DNA of 64,000 nt, taken from the NCBI RefSeq assembly GCF_000379025.1, contig NZ_KB900617.1, forward strand, positions 1,100,024 through 1,164,023, read 5' to 3'. The notes under the pieces are model-generated. The model was not told the origin of the DNA. It made no database searches and saw only the letters and a program-made list of their open reading frames with translations. This DNA comes from Orenia marismortui DSM 5156. Lineage in GTDB: Bacteria > Bacillota > Halanaerobiia > Halobacteroidales > Halobacteroidaceae. Below are positions 1-8,871 of the stretch, piece after piece; position 1 is the stretch's first letter, and every line of letters begins with the position of its first letter. Made by a program: the position numbers and the translations under genes.

Positions 1-542
1 CCACTCAAAATTAAGATATCATTAGTAATCAAATCTTAAACTTCAATAACCTAGATATCCTTCGCTATAATCAACTTTCGTTGATTTTTTTTCTCACTAC
101 TATGATATCTTCTGAACTCTAATATATCATCACTCTGGCTTTCCTGTTGGAGTTATACCATCACTTATCTCTATAGATTTCTATAAAGAATTATATTAGA
201 GATTCCCTCGGTCAATTACGTAAACCCTACAATCATTCCGACCCTAATCACACCTAGTTTTCTAACATGGGCACTTCCAGTTACACGTATTTACCAGCGC
301 TACCTGTCTCTCCTTTGTACAGAGCCCCAAGCTAACATTGGACTTCCCCGTTTTTATGGCGGGTCGCCAAAGCTAAATGCCACCTCTGGTTCACATATTG
401 TTCCGGACTGATTGCTCATCTCAAACTCTTCAGATTCTACCTCACGGTAGACACCCTACTACTGTTGATTTCACACACCGTACTGGCGAAAACAGCATGG
501 ATAGGATTTTCACCTACTGTTTACTAAATCTACGAGGCACAC
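1..542 (-). mobile_element. Group IIC intron, 5' part of a second copy (runs off window)
   Basis: These 542 bases match 28145-28686 base for base except for one difference that I could find (position 458 versus 28602). On the minus strand the segment begins GTGTGCC, the usual 5' end of a group II intron, at position 542. It contains the 5' ribozyme domains only; the reverse transcriptase and domains V and VI would lie beyond the left edge. It sits directly behind the terminator of the lpt operon, as expected for class C introns. A 63-codon plus-strand reading frame inside it is part of the ribozyme and is not a gene. Confidence 0.88.
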
Positions 543-544
543 AT

Positions 545-578
545 AAAAAAGAGGTTAGGATTTCCTAACCTCTTTTTT
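545..578 (-). terminator. Rho-independent terminator of the lpt operon, intron target site
   Basis: A 10-bp GC-containing stem (551-560 with 563-572) is extended by A/T runs on both sides, giving a T-tract on the minus strand. It follows the stop of the LptA-like gene. The sequence after the stem, ending TTTTTTAT, is followed at once by the intron 5' end GTGTG. Confidence 0.85.
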
Positions 579-603
579 AGAATAAAAGTAAATTAATAAA
601 TTA

Positions 604-1428
604 TTAATCAATATCAAACTCCATTTCAACATTTCCAAGGGCATCAAAATCTCCCTCTTCAATGTATATAGTAACTTTATCACTGGTCAGTATTTGACCA
701 TCCTCCTTCAACTCTACCTCTTTACTAACCACCATCTCTTCTTTCTCATCATTATAATCTAACCTTTGCCCTTTAATATGTTGCCCATCATAATCAACTA
801 AAACATCATCTTTAGCTAACATATCATTAGTATCAGTCCAGATTTTTAAATACTGACTAGTTAAATCTAGTGGTTTATCTTTTTTAGTAGAATCTAACTT
901 AACATCCTCTTTAGCAACTAAGATATCTCTATCTAGATCTAATTTTAACTTATTACTATAGATTTCATCCCCTTGTCCTCTTTGTAAATATACATTCCCA
1001 CTAAAATCTGCAATATTTTCGTTTCGATCTAACTTTAATTTATCAGAATCAACTTTGTTACTATCATAATCGAGATGTACATTATTATAAGCAAGATATA
1101 AATTCTCATCCTTTTTATAACGAATTCTATTTGCTGTTAATTTAGCTCTTTCTTCTTCTTTATTTTCTGTATCTACTTTATTTTTGACCTTGCTTTGCAA
1201 AGTATTCTTTACTTTATCTTTTGGCTGCTTTTCTGCTTCTTCTTTTAGCTTATTTTCTACTTGATCTTCTATCTCTTCCTTTACTCCATCTTCTATTTTT
1301 TCTTTAACTTCCTCTTTAATCTCACTCTGTATTTTATCTTCTGCCTTAGCTTTAACTCTCTCTGTTTGTACAGAACAAGAAAATATAACTAAGAGCATGA
1401 GCAATATGAATACTCTATTTTTCATCAT
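604..1428 (-). CDS. LptA/OstA-like lipoprotein with charged coiled-coil stalk
   Basis: Likely the periplasmic LPS-bridge component of the Lpt machine. Residues 1-20 form a lipoprotein signal ending IFSC, so the mature protein is probably lipid-anchored. Residues about 25-95 are a highly charged Lys/Glu helix with heptad-like repeats. The rest (about 95-275) is made of short beta repeats of the OstA/LptA type (LTANRIRYKKDENLYLAYNN and similar, with tokens such as GNV and DKL). It is the last gene of lptF/G-lptF/G-lptD-lptC-lptA. I prefer the ATG at 1428 over the one at 1434 because of the spacing from the GGGGAT ribosome-binding site. Escherichia coli LptA is soluble and has no such stalk, so the exact role is inferred from position and fold. 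Confidence 0.75.
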   Translation of the reverse strand: MMKNRVFILLMLLVIFSCSVQTERVKAKAEDKIQSEIKEEVKEKIEDGVKEEIEDQVENKLKEEAEKQPKDKVKNTLQSKVKNKVDTENKEEERAKLTANRIRYKKDENLYLAYNNVHLDYDSNKVDSDKLKLDRNENIADFSGNVYLQRGQGDEIYSNKLKLDLDRDILVAKEDVKLDSTKKDKPLDLTSQYLKIWTDTNDMLAKDDVLVDYDGQHIKGQRLDYNDEKEEMVVSKEVELKEDGQILTSDKVTIYIEEGDFDALGNVEMEFDID

Positions 1429-1984
1429 TGCCATCCCCTTTTAGATCAAATTCCATCTCTACTTCTCCAGAAAAATCTATAATATTATTCTCTACATCCA
1501 TTCTCATCTTTTTAGCAAATAAATTTCCATCTTTAAATTTAACATTTACATCTGCCTTAGAAACAAACTCTTTTCTTTTATCAATCCAATCAAGCTCTTC
1601 TGTCTCAATTTCTTCCCCGCTAATTTCTTTTAATTTAATATTACCTTTAAGCGTTATGTCTTTCTTCTCTTTAAAGTATATTATCTTTTCAGCATCTAGA
1701 TCATATTTAGCCTTATTATTTTTAAATAACTGTCCTTTTTGTATATCACTTAAAATAACTTTCTTACTTTTCTCTTCTTCTGATTTAGGAACTAAAATCT
1801 CTAAAGCGGTAATATCCCATCTTTTATCTCCAGCATCATAGGTTACCACTCTAGAATCATCTATTTGATACTGATAATTAGGAATTTCCTTAGTTGTACT
1901 TTCATCACCTGAAAAATAGAGAAAGCATAATCCAGATATGATCAATATAGATATCCCAACTAATAATATTTTACTTTTATTCAT
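1415..1984 (-). CDS. lptC: LptC-like single-span LPS export protein
   Basis: A 189-residue protein with one N-terminal membrane segment (about 6-25) and a periplasmic beta-rich domain. In the LptC family this domain receives LPS from LptFG and passes it to LptA. Repeats such as DLDAEKIIYFKEKKDITLKG and KKMRMDVENNIIDFSGEV fit the OstA/LptC jellyroll. It overlaps the 3' end of lptD by a few bases and overlaps the start of the LptA-like gene, which indicates translational coupling. Assignment rests on size, topology and operon position. Confidence 0.72.
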   Translation of the reverse strand: MNKSKILLVGISILIISGLCFLYFSGDESTTKEIPNYQYQIDDSRVVTYDAGDKRWDITALEILVPKSEEEKSKKVILSDIQKGQLFKNNKAKYDLDAEKIIYFKEKKDITLKGNIKLKEISGEEIETEELDWIDKRKEFVSKADVNVKFKDGNLFAKKMRMDVENNIIDFSGEVEMEFDLKGDGNDEK

Positions 1985-4412
1985 CTAAAATACCTCCTAA
2001 ATCCTCATCATATAACATTCCTTCATCTTTACTACTACCAAAATTAACTCCAGCCTGAGGAAAGGCTAAAATCTGATATTCAAACCATGTTTCTCCCTTA
2101 ATATGATCGTAAGCCAAGGTAATCTTACGACAATGCAGCATCTTCTCTATCATTATATTAGCAGTATCAAACTCTTTTGTTTTACTATTATAACTACTTT
2201 GTAATTCTATCTTCCATTCATAATCCTGCTTTCCAAAGGTCCAATCCAAATCGTTATCATACCTTATCTTATCTACTTCTCCTTGATTAAAATATGCCCT
2301 AAGTCCAGTTTTATATTCTAAGTTACCATGTTCATATTTATACTTAGTAGCAAAATCCTCAAATTGATTCTTATTCAAATCATAGCTACTAACCATTTCC
2401 AAAGTAGAATACTTATTAAAATGATAATCTAGCTTAGTATCAAGATCATCATACTCTTGTTCTAGTATATTATACCCAGTTTCAATATAAAAATCACTGC
2501 TACCTCTTCTCCAGCTCAACTTCTCTTCTATTTTATGCTCTTCATCTTTATTCTTAGTAAAGCCAACAGGAACCTCACCAGCTGCCATCTGATACGTATG
2601 GGTTAATTTATTACTCCAACCCTTAGATATATCTGTAGTAAAGTATATTCTACTTCTATGATACCATGATTGATAATCATCGCTATATCTGTTCTGTTCA
2701 TAGGTTTCTGTATAATTAATTCTATTCTTTCTACTAATTTTAAAGTAATCACTATAGTCTAATTTATAATAATACCTTTGTTTCTTATCTTCCCAGCTCT
2801 TATGGTGTTTATTAACTGCACCTAGATTAATATCTAAATTATCCCAGTAACTCCCATCCCAAATCCGACCTGGATCAATTCCAATATCTAATTTAGGCAA
2901 ATAATATTCTTTTATTTCTTTATAATCTCTGTCAAGACTAGTTGTAAGAGTCCAGTCATAAGCACTATAATCACCTTCTAATTCTAAACTAGTATCATAG
3001 TACCAAGACTTAGTATCAGAGATCTTATTTTCTTTATTTGTATACTCCCAATTATAAGTTAATTCTATATCTTTAGTTAAATACTTTTTATACTCTATAA
3101 TTGGATTATACTCTATTTTCTTTCCTTGATCTTTATCTGTCAAATCATAATCAAAATCAAATTCTAAATCATCATATTTATTCAACTCTTCATTATAAAA
3201 TTCCTTATCAAGATCAATTTCAAGTCCATACTTATCACTTCGGCTAGTCTCCTTCTCCTTTAAATCATAATCTAAATCTAACTCTAAATCTAGGTCAGTA
3301 CGATCCTCTGTTATGTTATCAAAACCTATATCTAAACTTAATTTATTCTTATAATACTTATCTCGATCATAATAAATTTCTAAATCATTTTCCCAATTAT
3401 CAAGAGTTAAATCTTGATCAAAATCTATATTAACTACAGTCCCTTTCTCAGGACTAGATAAGTTATCACTCCCATAATAATTTCTATATCCAATAGTATA
3501 ATCCCTCTGTAAATCATCTAAATCTAAATACCTATCATACTCTAAAGTAACCCATGGACTATCCTCTTTATTTCTCTCATCTCCATCTAAATAAAAGTAA
3601 AGATATTCACTATCATTTTTATCAGTACGGAAATAATGCTTAAAACCACCAGCAAAACCTGTTTTAGTATAATAATCAAGGTATAGCTGTCCAAAATCAC
3701 CTTCTAATCTTCCTAAGAAGTTATCATAACCAGAACCAATCTTATAATTGTATGTATTTTTAATAAACCATCCTCTAACCTTATTATGACCTATTTGAGA
3801 CTGTAAGGCTTGTTGGTCATCTTTTAGAGAATAAACTATTATCGGTAAATACATAATAGGAATATTGCCATTAAACTCCCAAAGTACAGCATTATAAGCA
3901 ATTATTTTATCTCCTGGATAAACTGTAATAGTTGTAGAACTTATATGATAATGTGGTTCATCAAGATCACAAGTAGTAAACTCATTACCTTTCATTTCTG
4001 TCTTCTCAGCATCACGTTCAGTATGCTCACTCTTTATACGAATCGGATCTTTAGAGTGTTCACTAACAATTATTCCATCTGATTCAATAAATATTCCTTG
4101 CTTAGTCTTGAGATCATACTCTATCTCTTTACTATTAAACTCACCATCAGCTCCTATAACTGTTACTTTTCCATTCGCCTTTAATTTATTAGTTCTTAGG
4201 TCAATCTCCATCTTATCAGCCATAATATCAACTTTATCAACTTTTAAGCGAGCATTACCTGTTGCTATTATCAACTCTTCAGAACGATAATATTGTACTC
4301 TATCAGCCTTTAGATTACCTTCCTTTGCTTGAGCAAAAGAATAAGGAGTAAATAGTAAGAGTAATAAAATTATTAGAACTACTTTTATGAAATTTATTCT
4401 AATTCTACTCAC
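1977..4412 (-). CDS. lptD: LPS-assembly outer membrane protein LptD
   Basis: LptD inserts LPS into the outer leaflet of the outer membrane. The 811 residues show a signal peptide (1-29), an N-terminal OstA-type jellyroll (about 30-140; KADRVQYYRSEELIIATGNA), the conserved middle stretch near YNAVLWEFNGNIPIMYLPI, and then a long run of alternating aromatic and acidic strands typical of a beta-barrel. I see only two cysteines, at about 148 and 761, against four in E. coli; their positions suit one bond between jellyroll and barrel. An acidic tail follows the last strand. The gene begins five bases after the upstream permease. Confidence 0.88.
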   Translation of the reverse strand: MSRIRINFIKVVLIILLLLLFTPYSFAQAKEGNLKADRVQYYRSEELIIATGNARLKVDKVDIMADKMEIDLRTNKLKANGKVTVIGADGEFNSKEIEYDLKTKQGIFIESDGIIVSEHSKDPIRIKSEHTERDAEKTEMKGNEFTTCDLDEPHYHISSTTITVYPGDKIIAYNAVLWEFNGNIPIMYLPIIVYSLKDDQQALQSQIGHNKVRGWFIKNTYNYKIGSGYDNFLGRLEGDFGQLYLDYYTKTGFAGGFKHYFRTDKNDSEYLYFYLDGDERNKEDSPWVTLEYDRYLDLDDLQRDYTIGYRNYYGSDNLSSPEKGTVVNIDFDQDLTLDNWENDLEIYYDRDKYYKNKLSLDIGFDNITEDRTDLDLELDLDYDLKEKETSRSDKYGLEIDLDKEFYNEELNKYDDLEFDFDYDLTDKDQGKKIEYNPIIEYKKYLTKDIELTYNWEYTNKENKISDTKSWYYDTSLELEGDYSAYDWTLTTSLDRDYKEIKEYYLPKLDIGIDPGRIWDGSYWDNLDINLGAVNKHHKSWEDKKQRYYYKLDYSDYFKISRKNRINYTETYEQNRYSDDYQSWYHRSRIYFTTDISKGWSNKLTHTYQMAAGEVPVGFTKNKDEEHKIEEKLSWRRGSSDFYIETGYNILEQEYDDLDTKLDYHFNKYSTLEMVSSYDLNKNQFEDFATKYKYEHGNLEYKTGLRAYFNQGEVDKIRYDNDLDWTFGKQDYEWKIELQSSYNSKTKEFDTANIMIEKMLHCRKITLAYDHIKGETWFEYQILAFPQAGVNFGSSKDEGMLYDEDLGGILDE

Positions 4413-4416
4413 TCCC

Positions 4417-5502
4417 TTACTTAAGTTTAATATAATCTTCTTTTAAAATTAAATAAGTCCCTACTAAAGCAAAAATAATATTAGGTAGCCAAGCAGCAAC
4501 CACTGGTGATAATATACCATTTAAACCTAGAGAACGACTAATAGACTGAAAAACATAATAAACAAATATAATAATTAAACTAACTATAATTCCAAAAATT
4601 CTACCTTTATTAGACTTGATACTCAAAGGTGCACCTACTAACACAAAAATTAAGCAGACCAATGATTCAGCTAAATTAATATGATATTCAACCAATAATT
4701 TACTTGTATCTATTCCACTTGCCTTAAACAGTTCTATTCTTTCTCTTAATTCTTTTCGATTCATTTCACTAGGCTTTTTAGCTTTATCATAAAAATTATT
4801 AATATCTTTACCTATATTAATTTTCAATTTATTAACTCTTTCTTCTCCCTTACTATAATTATCTACACCTAATTTATAAACCAAAGCATTCTCTAACCAT
4901 AGCCTACTATTCTCTACACTACCATAAGAAGCAGTAATTAAATCCTTCTTCCCAGCAGATTTGTCATATATAATAATCCGTTTAGCCTCTTTACTGCTAT
5001 CATCTATCTCACCTATATAAACATATCTCTCTTCCCATTTAAATAAGACATCTTTGTGTAACTTTTGATCTTCCTTTTTATGAATAGAATATTTAATAAT
5101 ATTATGATATTTTGTATTAGACCAAGGGACTATTCTCTCATTCATAAAATAGGTTATTCCACTAACTAAGATAGACATTAAAATCAAAGGAACAATTAAT
5201 CTCCAAAAATTTATCCCTGCCATTCTTAAGGCAGTAAATTCACTATCTTTAACTAAACGGCTTAAAGATAACAAAGTCGAAAATAATACAGCCATAGCAA
5301 AACTATTAACCATAACTTGTGGTACTCTATATAATAATAACTTAGCAACAATCTTAGTAGATATATCTTTAATTATGATAAAATCAGTTAATTCAAATAA
5401 GTATCCACTAATCATAATAATTGTCAAAGCAAAGACCATAAATAAAAAGGGCTTCACAAACTCTAAAATTAAATATTTATCAATAATCTTTAAGATCTTC
5501 AT
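4417..5502 (-). CDS. LptF/LptG family LPS export permease (second of two)
   Basis: A YjgP/YjgQ-family permease that, with a partner and the ATPase LptB, extracts LPS from the inner membrane. Six hydrophobic segments are visible, three N-terminal and three C-terminal, flanking a periplasmic beta domain (about 130-260). It is clearly a paralogue of the next upstream gene (shared DKYLI.EF.KPF, ALRM.GI and AAWLPN motifs). The ATG at 5502 is preferred because GGGGGA lies at proper distance; the upstream ATG at 5514 would place that site inside the gene. Which of the two is LptF and which LptG cannot be told from sequence alone. LptB is not in this window. Confidence 0.87.
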   Translation of the reverse strand: MKILKIIDKYLILEFVKPFLFMVFALTIIMISGYLFELTDFIIIKDISTKIVAKLLLYRVPQVMVNSFAMAVLFSTLLSLSRLVKDSEFTALRMAGINFWRLIVPLILMSILVSGITYFMNERIVPWSNTKYHNIIKYSIHKKEDQKLHKDVLFKWEERYVYIGEIDDSSKEAKRIIIYDKSAGKKDLITASYGSVENSRLWLENALVYKLGVDNYSKGEERVNKLKINIGKDINNFYDKAKKPSEMNRKELRERIELFKASGIDTSKLLVEYHINLAESLVCLIFVLVGAPLSIKSNKGRIFGIIVSLIIIFVYYVFQSISRSLGLNGILSPVVAAWLPNIIFALVGTYLILKEDYIKLK

Positions 5503-5622
5503 TTTTTCCCCCATTTAATAAAGTAAATAATATATAACTACAGTTGTATTTCTTAAAAAATAATAGAAATTCCTTTCAAAGACTATTGCAGTTTTAAAAA
5601 ATATCTTTTAAGTAAAAAAGAA

Positions 5623-6726
5623 CTATCTCAATTTAAAATACTCCTCTTTAAACACTAAATATAGCCCTAAAAGAGAGAAAATTAAATTTGGTAACCAAGC
5701 GGCAACTAAAGGATTTAATAGATCATTTCTGCCCAAAGAACGACAAAATGATATAGCAACATAATAAATAAAGATAATTATAATACTAATTATTAAGCCA
5801 AAAGCTTTCCCCTTTTTAGTTTTGATACTCAAAGGGATACCCAATAAAATAAAAATAAGTGAGGCAAAAACTTTTGATAATTTAAGATGATAATCAACTA
5901 ATAAAGAGGTAACACTCAAACCACTTTTCTGAAATATTGTTATATCTTTCTTCAATTCATCCCTACTCATCTCTGAAGTAGTCTTCTGTTCACCATAAAA
6001 ATTCTTTAATTTTTCATTTATATTTAATTTAAGTTCATTAAAATTTGATTGGCTAATCATATTCCCCTGTTCATCAAAATCGTGCATAACCCCATTACTC
6101 AAATACCAAATTTTATTTTGAAAATACCCTTTGTTAGCAGTAATAACCCTTGGAAACTCGTCTTCACTATCCTCTTCAAATTCATAAAGTACTATATTGG
6201 TCAAAGTCCCAGATTTATTATCAATATTCTCAATATAAAAATACCTATTATCTACCTGAAAAAATACTCCCTCTTGTAAATTAGGAAGTCCTTTTTGCAA
6301 AATTGTCTTTCTTACTATATTCTCTGCTTCATGATTGGTCCAAGGAACTACCTTTTCATTAATAAAATAATTTAAACCACTTATAATTACTCCTATTATT
6401 AAAACCGGTATGATTAAACGATGCAAAGAAATACCGCCCATCCGCAAAGCTGTAAATTCATTATTTTTAACAAACTGTGTCATAGATAGAAGTGTAGAGA
6501 ACAAAGTAGCAATAGAAAAACTTTGTACAATAACATCAGGTATCTTATATAATAATAATTTTAATACAGTATTAACAGGAACTTTCTTTACAATAATTAA
6601 ATCTGCTAACTCAAATAAATAACTACTAATCATAATTATAGTCAAAGCAATAATCAAAAAAATAAATGGTTTAATAAATTCAATTATAAGGTATTTATCT
6701 ACTAAAGAAAGTTTAAGCTTCTTCAT
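5623..6726 (-). CDS. LptF/LptG family LPS export permease (first of two)
   Basis: First gene of the lpt operon and paralogue of the next gene, together making the presumed LptFG pair. It has 367 residues, three membrane spans, a periplasmic beta-jellyroll of about 140 residues, then three spans ending in a conserved region (NPLVAAWLPNLIFSLLGLYL). The N-terminal span contains SLVDKYLIIEFIKPF, characteristic of the family. A 108-base gap separates it from its partner, larger than other gaps of the operon, and I see no clear terminator or promoter in it. Confidence 0.87.
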   Translation of the reverse strand: MKKLKLSLVDKYLIIEFIKPFIFLIIALTIIMISSYLFELADLIIVKKVPVNTVLKLLLYKIPDVIVQSFSIATLFSTLLSMTQFVKNNEFTALRMGGISLHRLIIPVLIIGVIISGLNYFINEKVVPWTNHEAENIVRKTILQKGLPNLQEGVFFQVDNRYFYIENIDNKSGTLTNIVLYEFEEDSEDEFPRVITANKGYFQNKIWYLSNGVMHDFDEQGNMISQSNFNELKLNINEKLKNFYGEQKTTSEMSRDELKKDITIFQKSGLSVTSLLVDYHLKLSKVFASLIFILLGIPLSIKTKKGKAFGLIISIIIIFIYYVAISFCRSLGRNDLLNPLVAAWLPNLIFSLLGLYLVFKEEYFKLR

Positions 6727-6863
6727 AAATCAATTCTCCTTATCTTAGTTTGAAAATCTTCAGCATTAGAATAATATAGCTAGCAACTTATCATTAAATT
6801 TTAACTTCTATCTGTACAGATCTCCAGCCTTAGAATGAAATTTAAATATATCGTTATAGGTAG

Positions 6864-6939
6864 TTTTAGCTACTGGCTATTGGCTACTAGCCGCTGGCTT
6901 AGAGCTTATAAAAATAATACTAATAGCTAGAGGCTAAAA
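6864..6939. repeat. Imperfect inverted repeat element in a 320-base gap
   Basis: The 18-base ends (6864-6881 and 6922-6939) are inverted copies with about 15 of 18 matches, and the interior contains a second small palindrome (GGCTACTAGCC). The gap 6727-7047 has no convincing gene. It also carries a loose 25-base direct repeat (near 6749 and 6818). The element looks like a small non-coding hairpin repeat of unknown origin. Confidence 0.5.
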
Positions 6940-6987
6940 TATCACAATACATCCATTAAGTTTCAATTTAAACTTGAATATCTATAT

Positions 6988-7034
6988 GAAAAAAACAAGG
7001 TTACTCTTTCTCATATCTAAGAAAGATATAACCC
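6988..7034 (-). terminator. Terminator of S8 protease gene
   Basis: On the minus strand a stem GGTTA...CTTTCT pairs with AGAAAG...TAACC and is followed by a run of seven T. It lies just after the stop of the subtilisin-like gene. Confidence 0.75.
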
Positions 7035-7047
7035 TATAAAGCAAGAT

Positions 7048-8682
7048 CTAATTTCTAACCTCTAATTCTTCAAAGCTTTCATCAGTAATTAAATTAATTT
7101 CAAAATTAGTATTACTCCCCAGTCCTACTTGACTTGAAGTTCTACCAAAATAATCCCCTACATCTATTTTATCATAGCCTTCTTCTCCTGGCTTGTCTAA
7201 ATCAATCCAGGAATATATATACCAATTCCCTTTCTCAACATTTGATAATTGATAAAGGCCATTATCTGTTACCTTAACAAGGTCACTCTTTAATCTAATC
7301 TTGGAAGCAAGTTTTTCCCCAGCAAAAACTTTAGCCTGAGTAATCTTAGCCCCAGCTAAAGCCGCATGAGCATTAATCAAACCATAGCCATATTGATTAT
7401 CCTTTCCACTTTCTCCTAAATCCTCTGCCGTCAAAACTAACTCTTCTTTTATCTGATCTGGTGTTAAATTTTCACCTTCAGCTCTAAACTTAGCTAAAAT
7501 TAAGGCAGCAACTCCTGTTACATGAGGAGCGGCCATAGAGGTACCTGAGTCATACTTATATCTGAAGTATTTAGATATATAAGCAGAGTAGATATCTTCT
7601 CCTGGAGCTACAAAATCAAGATTTTCTCCATAATTAGAAAACGTAGATAATTGAAAATCAGAATCTATTGAAGCAACCCCAATTACCTGAGTATATTGGG
7701 CTGGATATAATAATTCATCAGAGGAATAGTTCCCCGATGCAGCAATTACAGTTACATTATGCTTATAAGCATACTCAATCGCTTCTTCTAAGATTTGAGA
7801 AGCTTCTGAAGCTCCCAAACTTAAATTAATAATATCTGCCCCATGATTAACTGCCCAAACAATCCCTGCCGAAATTGTTTCCATATTCCCTGTTCTACCT
7901 GAAGCAGGTAATACCTTTATAGGCATTAAACTGATATTCCAATTAATACCTGCTATCCCTTCATCATTATTAGTTGTAGCACCAATAATTCCTGCTACAT
8001 GAGTACCATGCCCATTTTTATCATCAGGTCCTGGAAAATCATCGTCATCATCTCCTACCATATCTATTCCATTAATTAATTGCCCTTTCAAATCAGGATG
8101 CTCTAAATCAATCCCTGTATCTATTACTGCTACTGTTACCTTGGCACTACCAGTGCTTAAAGCCCAAGCCTCTGGTAAGCTAATTGCCGAGTAATTCCAC
8201 TTTTGATTCATATAGCCTGGGTCATTAGGTTCAACTGCCATCAATTTTACTCTTCGATTTAACTCTGCATAATGAATAGTATCTTCCTGATTCAACTCTT
8301 TAATTAGTCTCTGAATATCTCTAGTTCCTACTCCAGTCAAAAGCTTAGTATTTAATTCTTCAATATTCTTCTTTTCAATTAGTTTATACTTCTTTAATAT
8401 CTGCTTAATATCTGCTGATTCTTTAAAAGAAATTATAATTTCATCTTTAACATACTCTTGCTTGGAACTACTATCTATCCCTCTTATCATTTTCTCATTA
8501 CTTATTTGAGTTAATTGCTTTGTTATAGACGTTGAATTGTCAATTTTAATATTAGAAAGCGTGATATGTCCTTGAACCCCATTAAACTCACTATCATCAT
8601 CCAAAATATTACTACATCCAGCTATAATTAAAGTTAAGCTTAAAATAGTTAGAGTAGTTGTTATTCTCCGAAATAAATTCAT
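7048..8682 (-). CDS. Subtilisin-like (S8) serine protease lipoprotein
   Basis: A secreted serine endopeptidase anchored by lipid. Residues 1-23 form a lipoprotein signal (IIAGC). Residues about 77-150 resemble an inhibitory I9-type propeptide. The S8 catalytic domain spans about 165-440 with Asp188 (VIDTGID), His225 (NGHGTHVAG), oxyanion Asn318 (ASGN) and Ser382 (GTSMAAPH). The C-terminal 90 residues look like a small beta domain of the carboxypeptidase-regulatory kind (GNWYIYSWIDLD), common in acidic surface proteases. It sits alone between beta-barrel genes and lpt genes with its own terminator, so a role in envelope protein processing is possible but not shown. Confidence 0.9.
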   Translation of the reverse strand: MNLFRRITTTLTILSLTLIIAGCSNILDDDSEFNGVQGHITLSNIKIDNSTSITKQLTQISNEKMIRGIDSSSKQEYVKDEIIISFKESADIKQILKKYKLIEKKNIEELNTKLLTGVGTRDIQRLIKELNQEDTIHYAELNRRVKLMAVEPNDPGYMNQKWNYSAISLPEAWALSTGSAKVTVAVIDTGIDLEHPDLKGQLINGIDMVGDDDDDFPGPDDKNGHGTHVAGIIGATTNNDEGIAGINWNISLMPIKVLPASGRTGNMETISAGIVWAVNHGADIINLSLGASEASQILEEAIEYAYKHNVTVIAASGNYSSDELLYPAQYTQVIGVASIDSDFQLSTFSNYGENLDFVAPGEDIYSAYISKYFRYKYDSGTSMAAPHVTGVAALILAKFRAEGENLTPDQIKEELVLTAEDLGESGKDNQYGYGLINAHAALAGAKITQAKVFAGEKLASKIRLKSDLVKVTDNGLYQLSNVEKGNWYIYSWIDLDKPGEEGYDKIDVGDYFGRTSSQVGLGSNTNFEINLITDESFEELEVRN

Positions 8683-8833
8683 TGATTATATTCACCTCTG
8701 ACTTAATCATAATATCCATTATTAGTGCTTTAAACCTTAGTTCTATTAACTACTATATTCAACAGACAAAGATAATCACCTGCTAGCAAATTAATGAATA
8801 TTAGATACTCGATAGCAGATACTTTAATTCAAA

Positions 8834-8867
8834 AAAAGATCATTAACTTGCAAGTTAATGATCTTTT
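8834..8867 (-). terminator. Terminator, 34-base perfect palindrome
   Basis: A perfect palindrome centred on TTGCAA and flanked by A and T runs follows the stop of the outer-membrane protein gene at 8872. Confidence 0.8.
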
Positions 8868-8871
8868 AAAG

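Noticed and set aside
377-568. 63-codon plus-strand frame, repeated at 28521-28748
   Set aside because: It lies within the 5' ribozyme part of the group II intron in both copies and runs into a terminator; RNA structure explains the conservation.
1428-1841. 137-codon plus-strand frame antisense to lptC
   Set aside because: Shadow of the lptC frame; low-complexity Ser/Leu composition and no ribosome-binding site.
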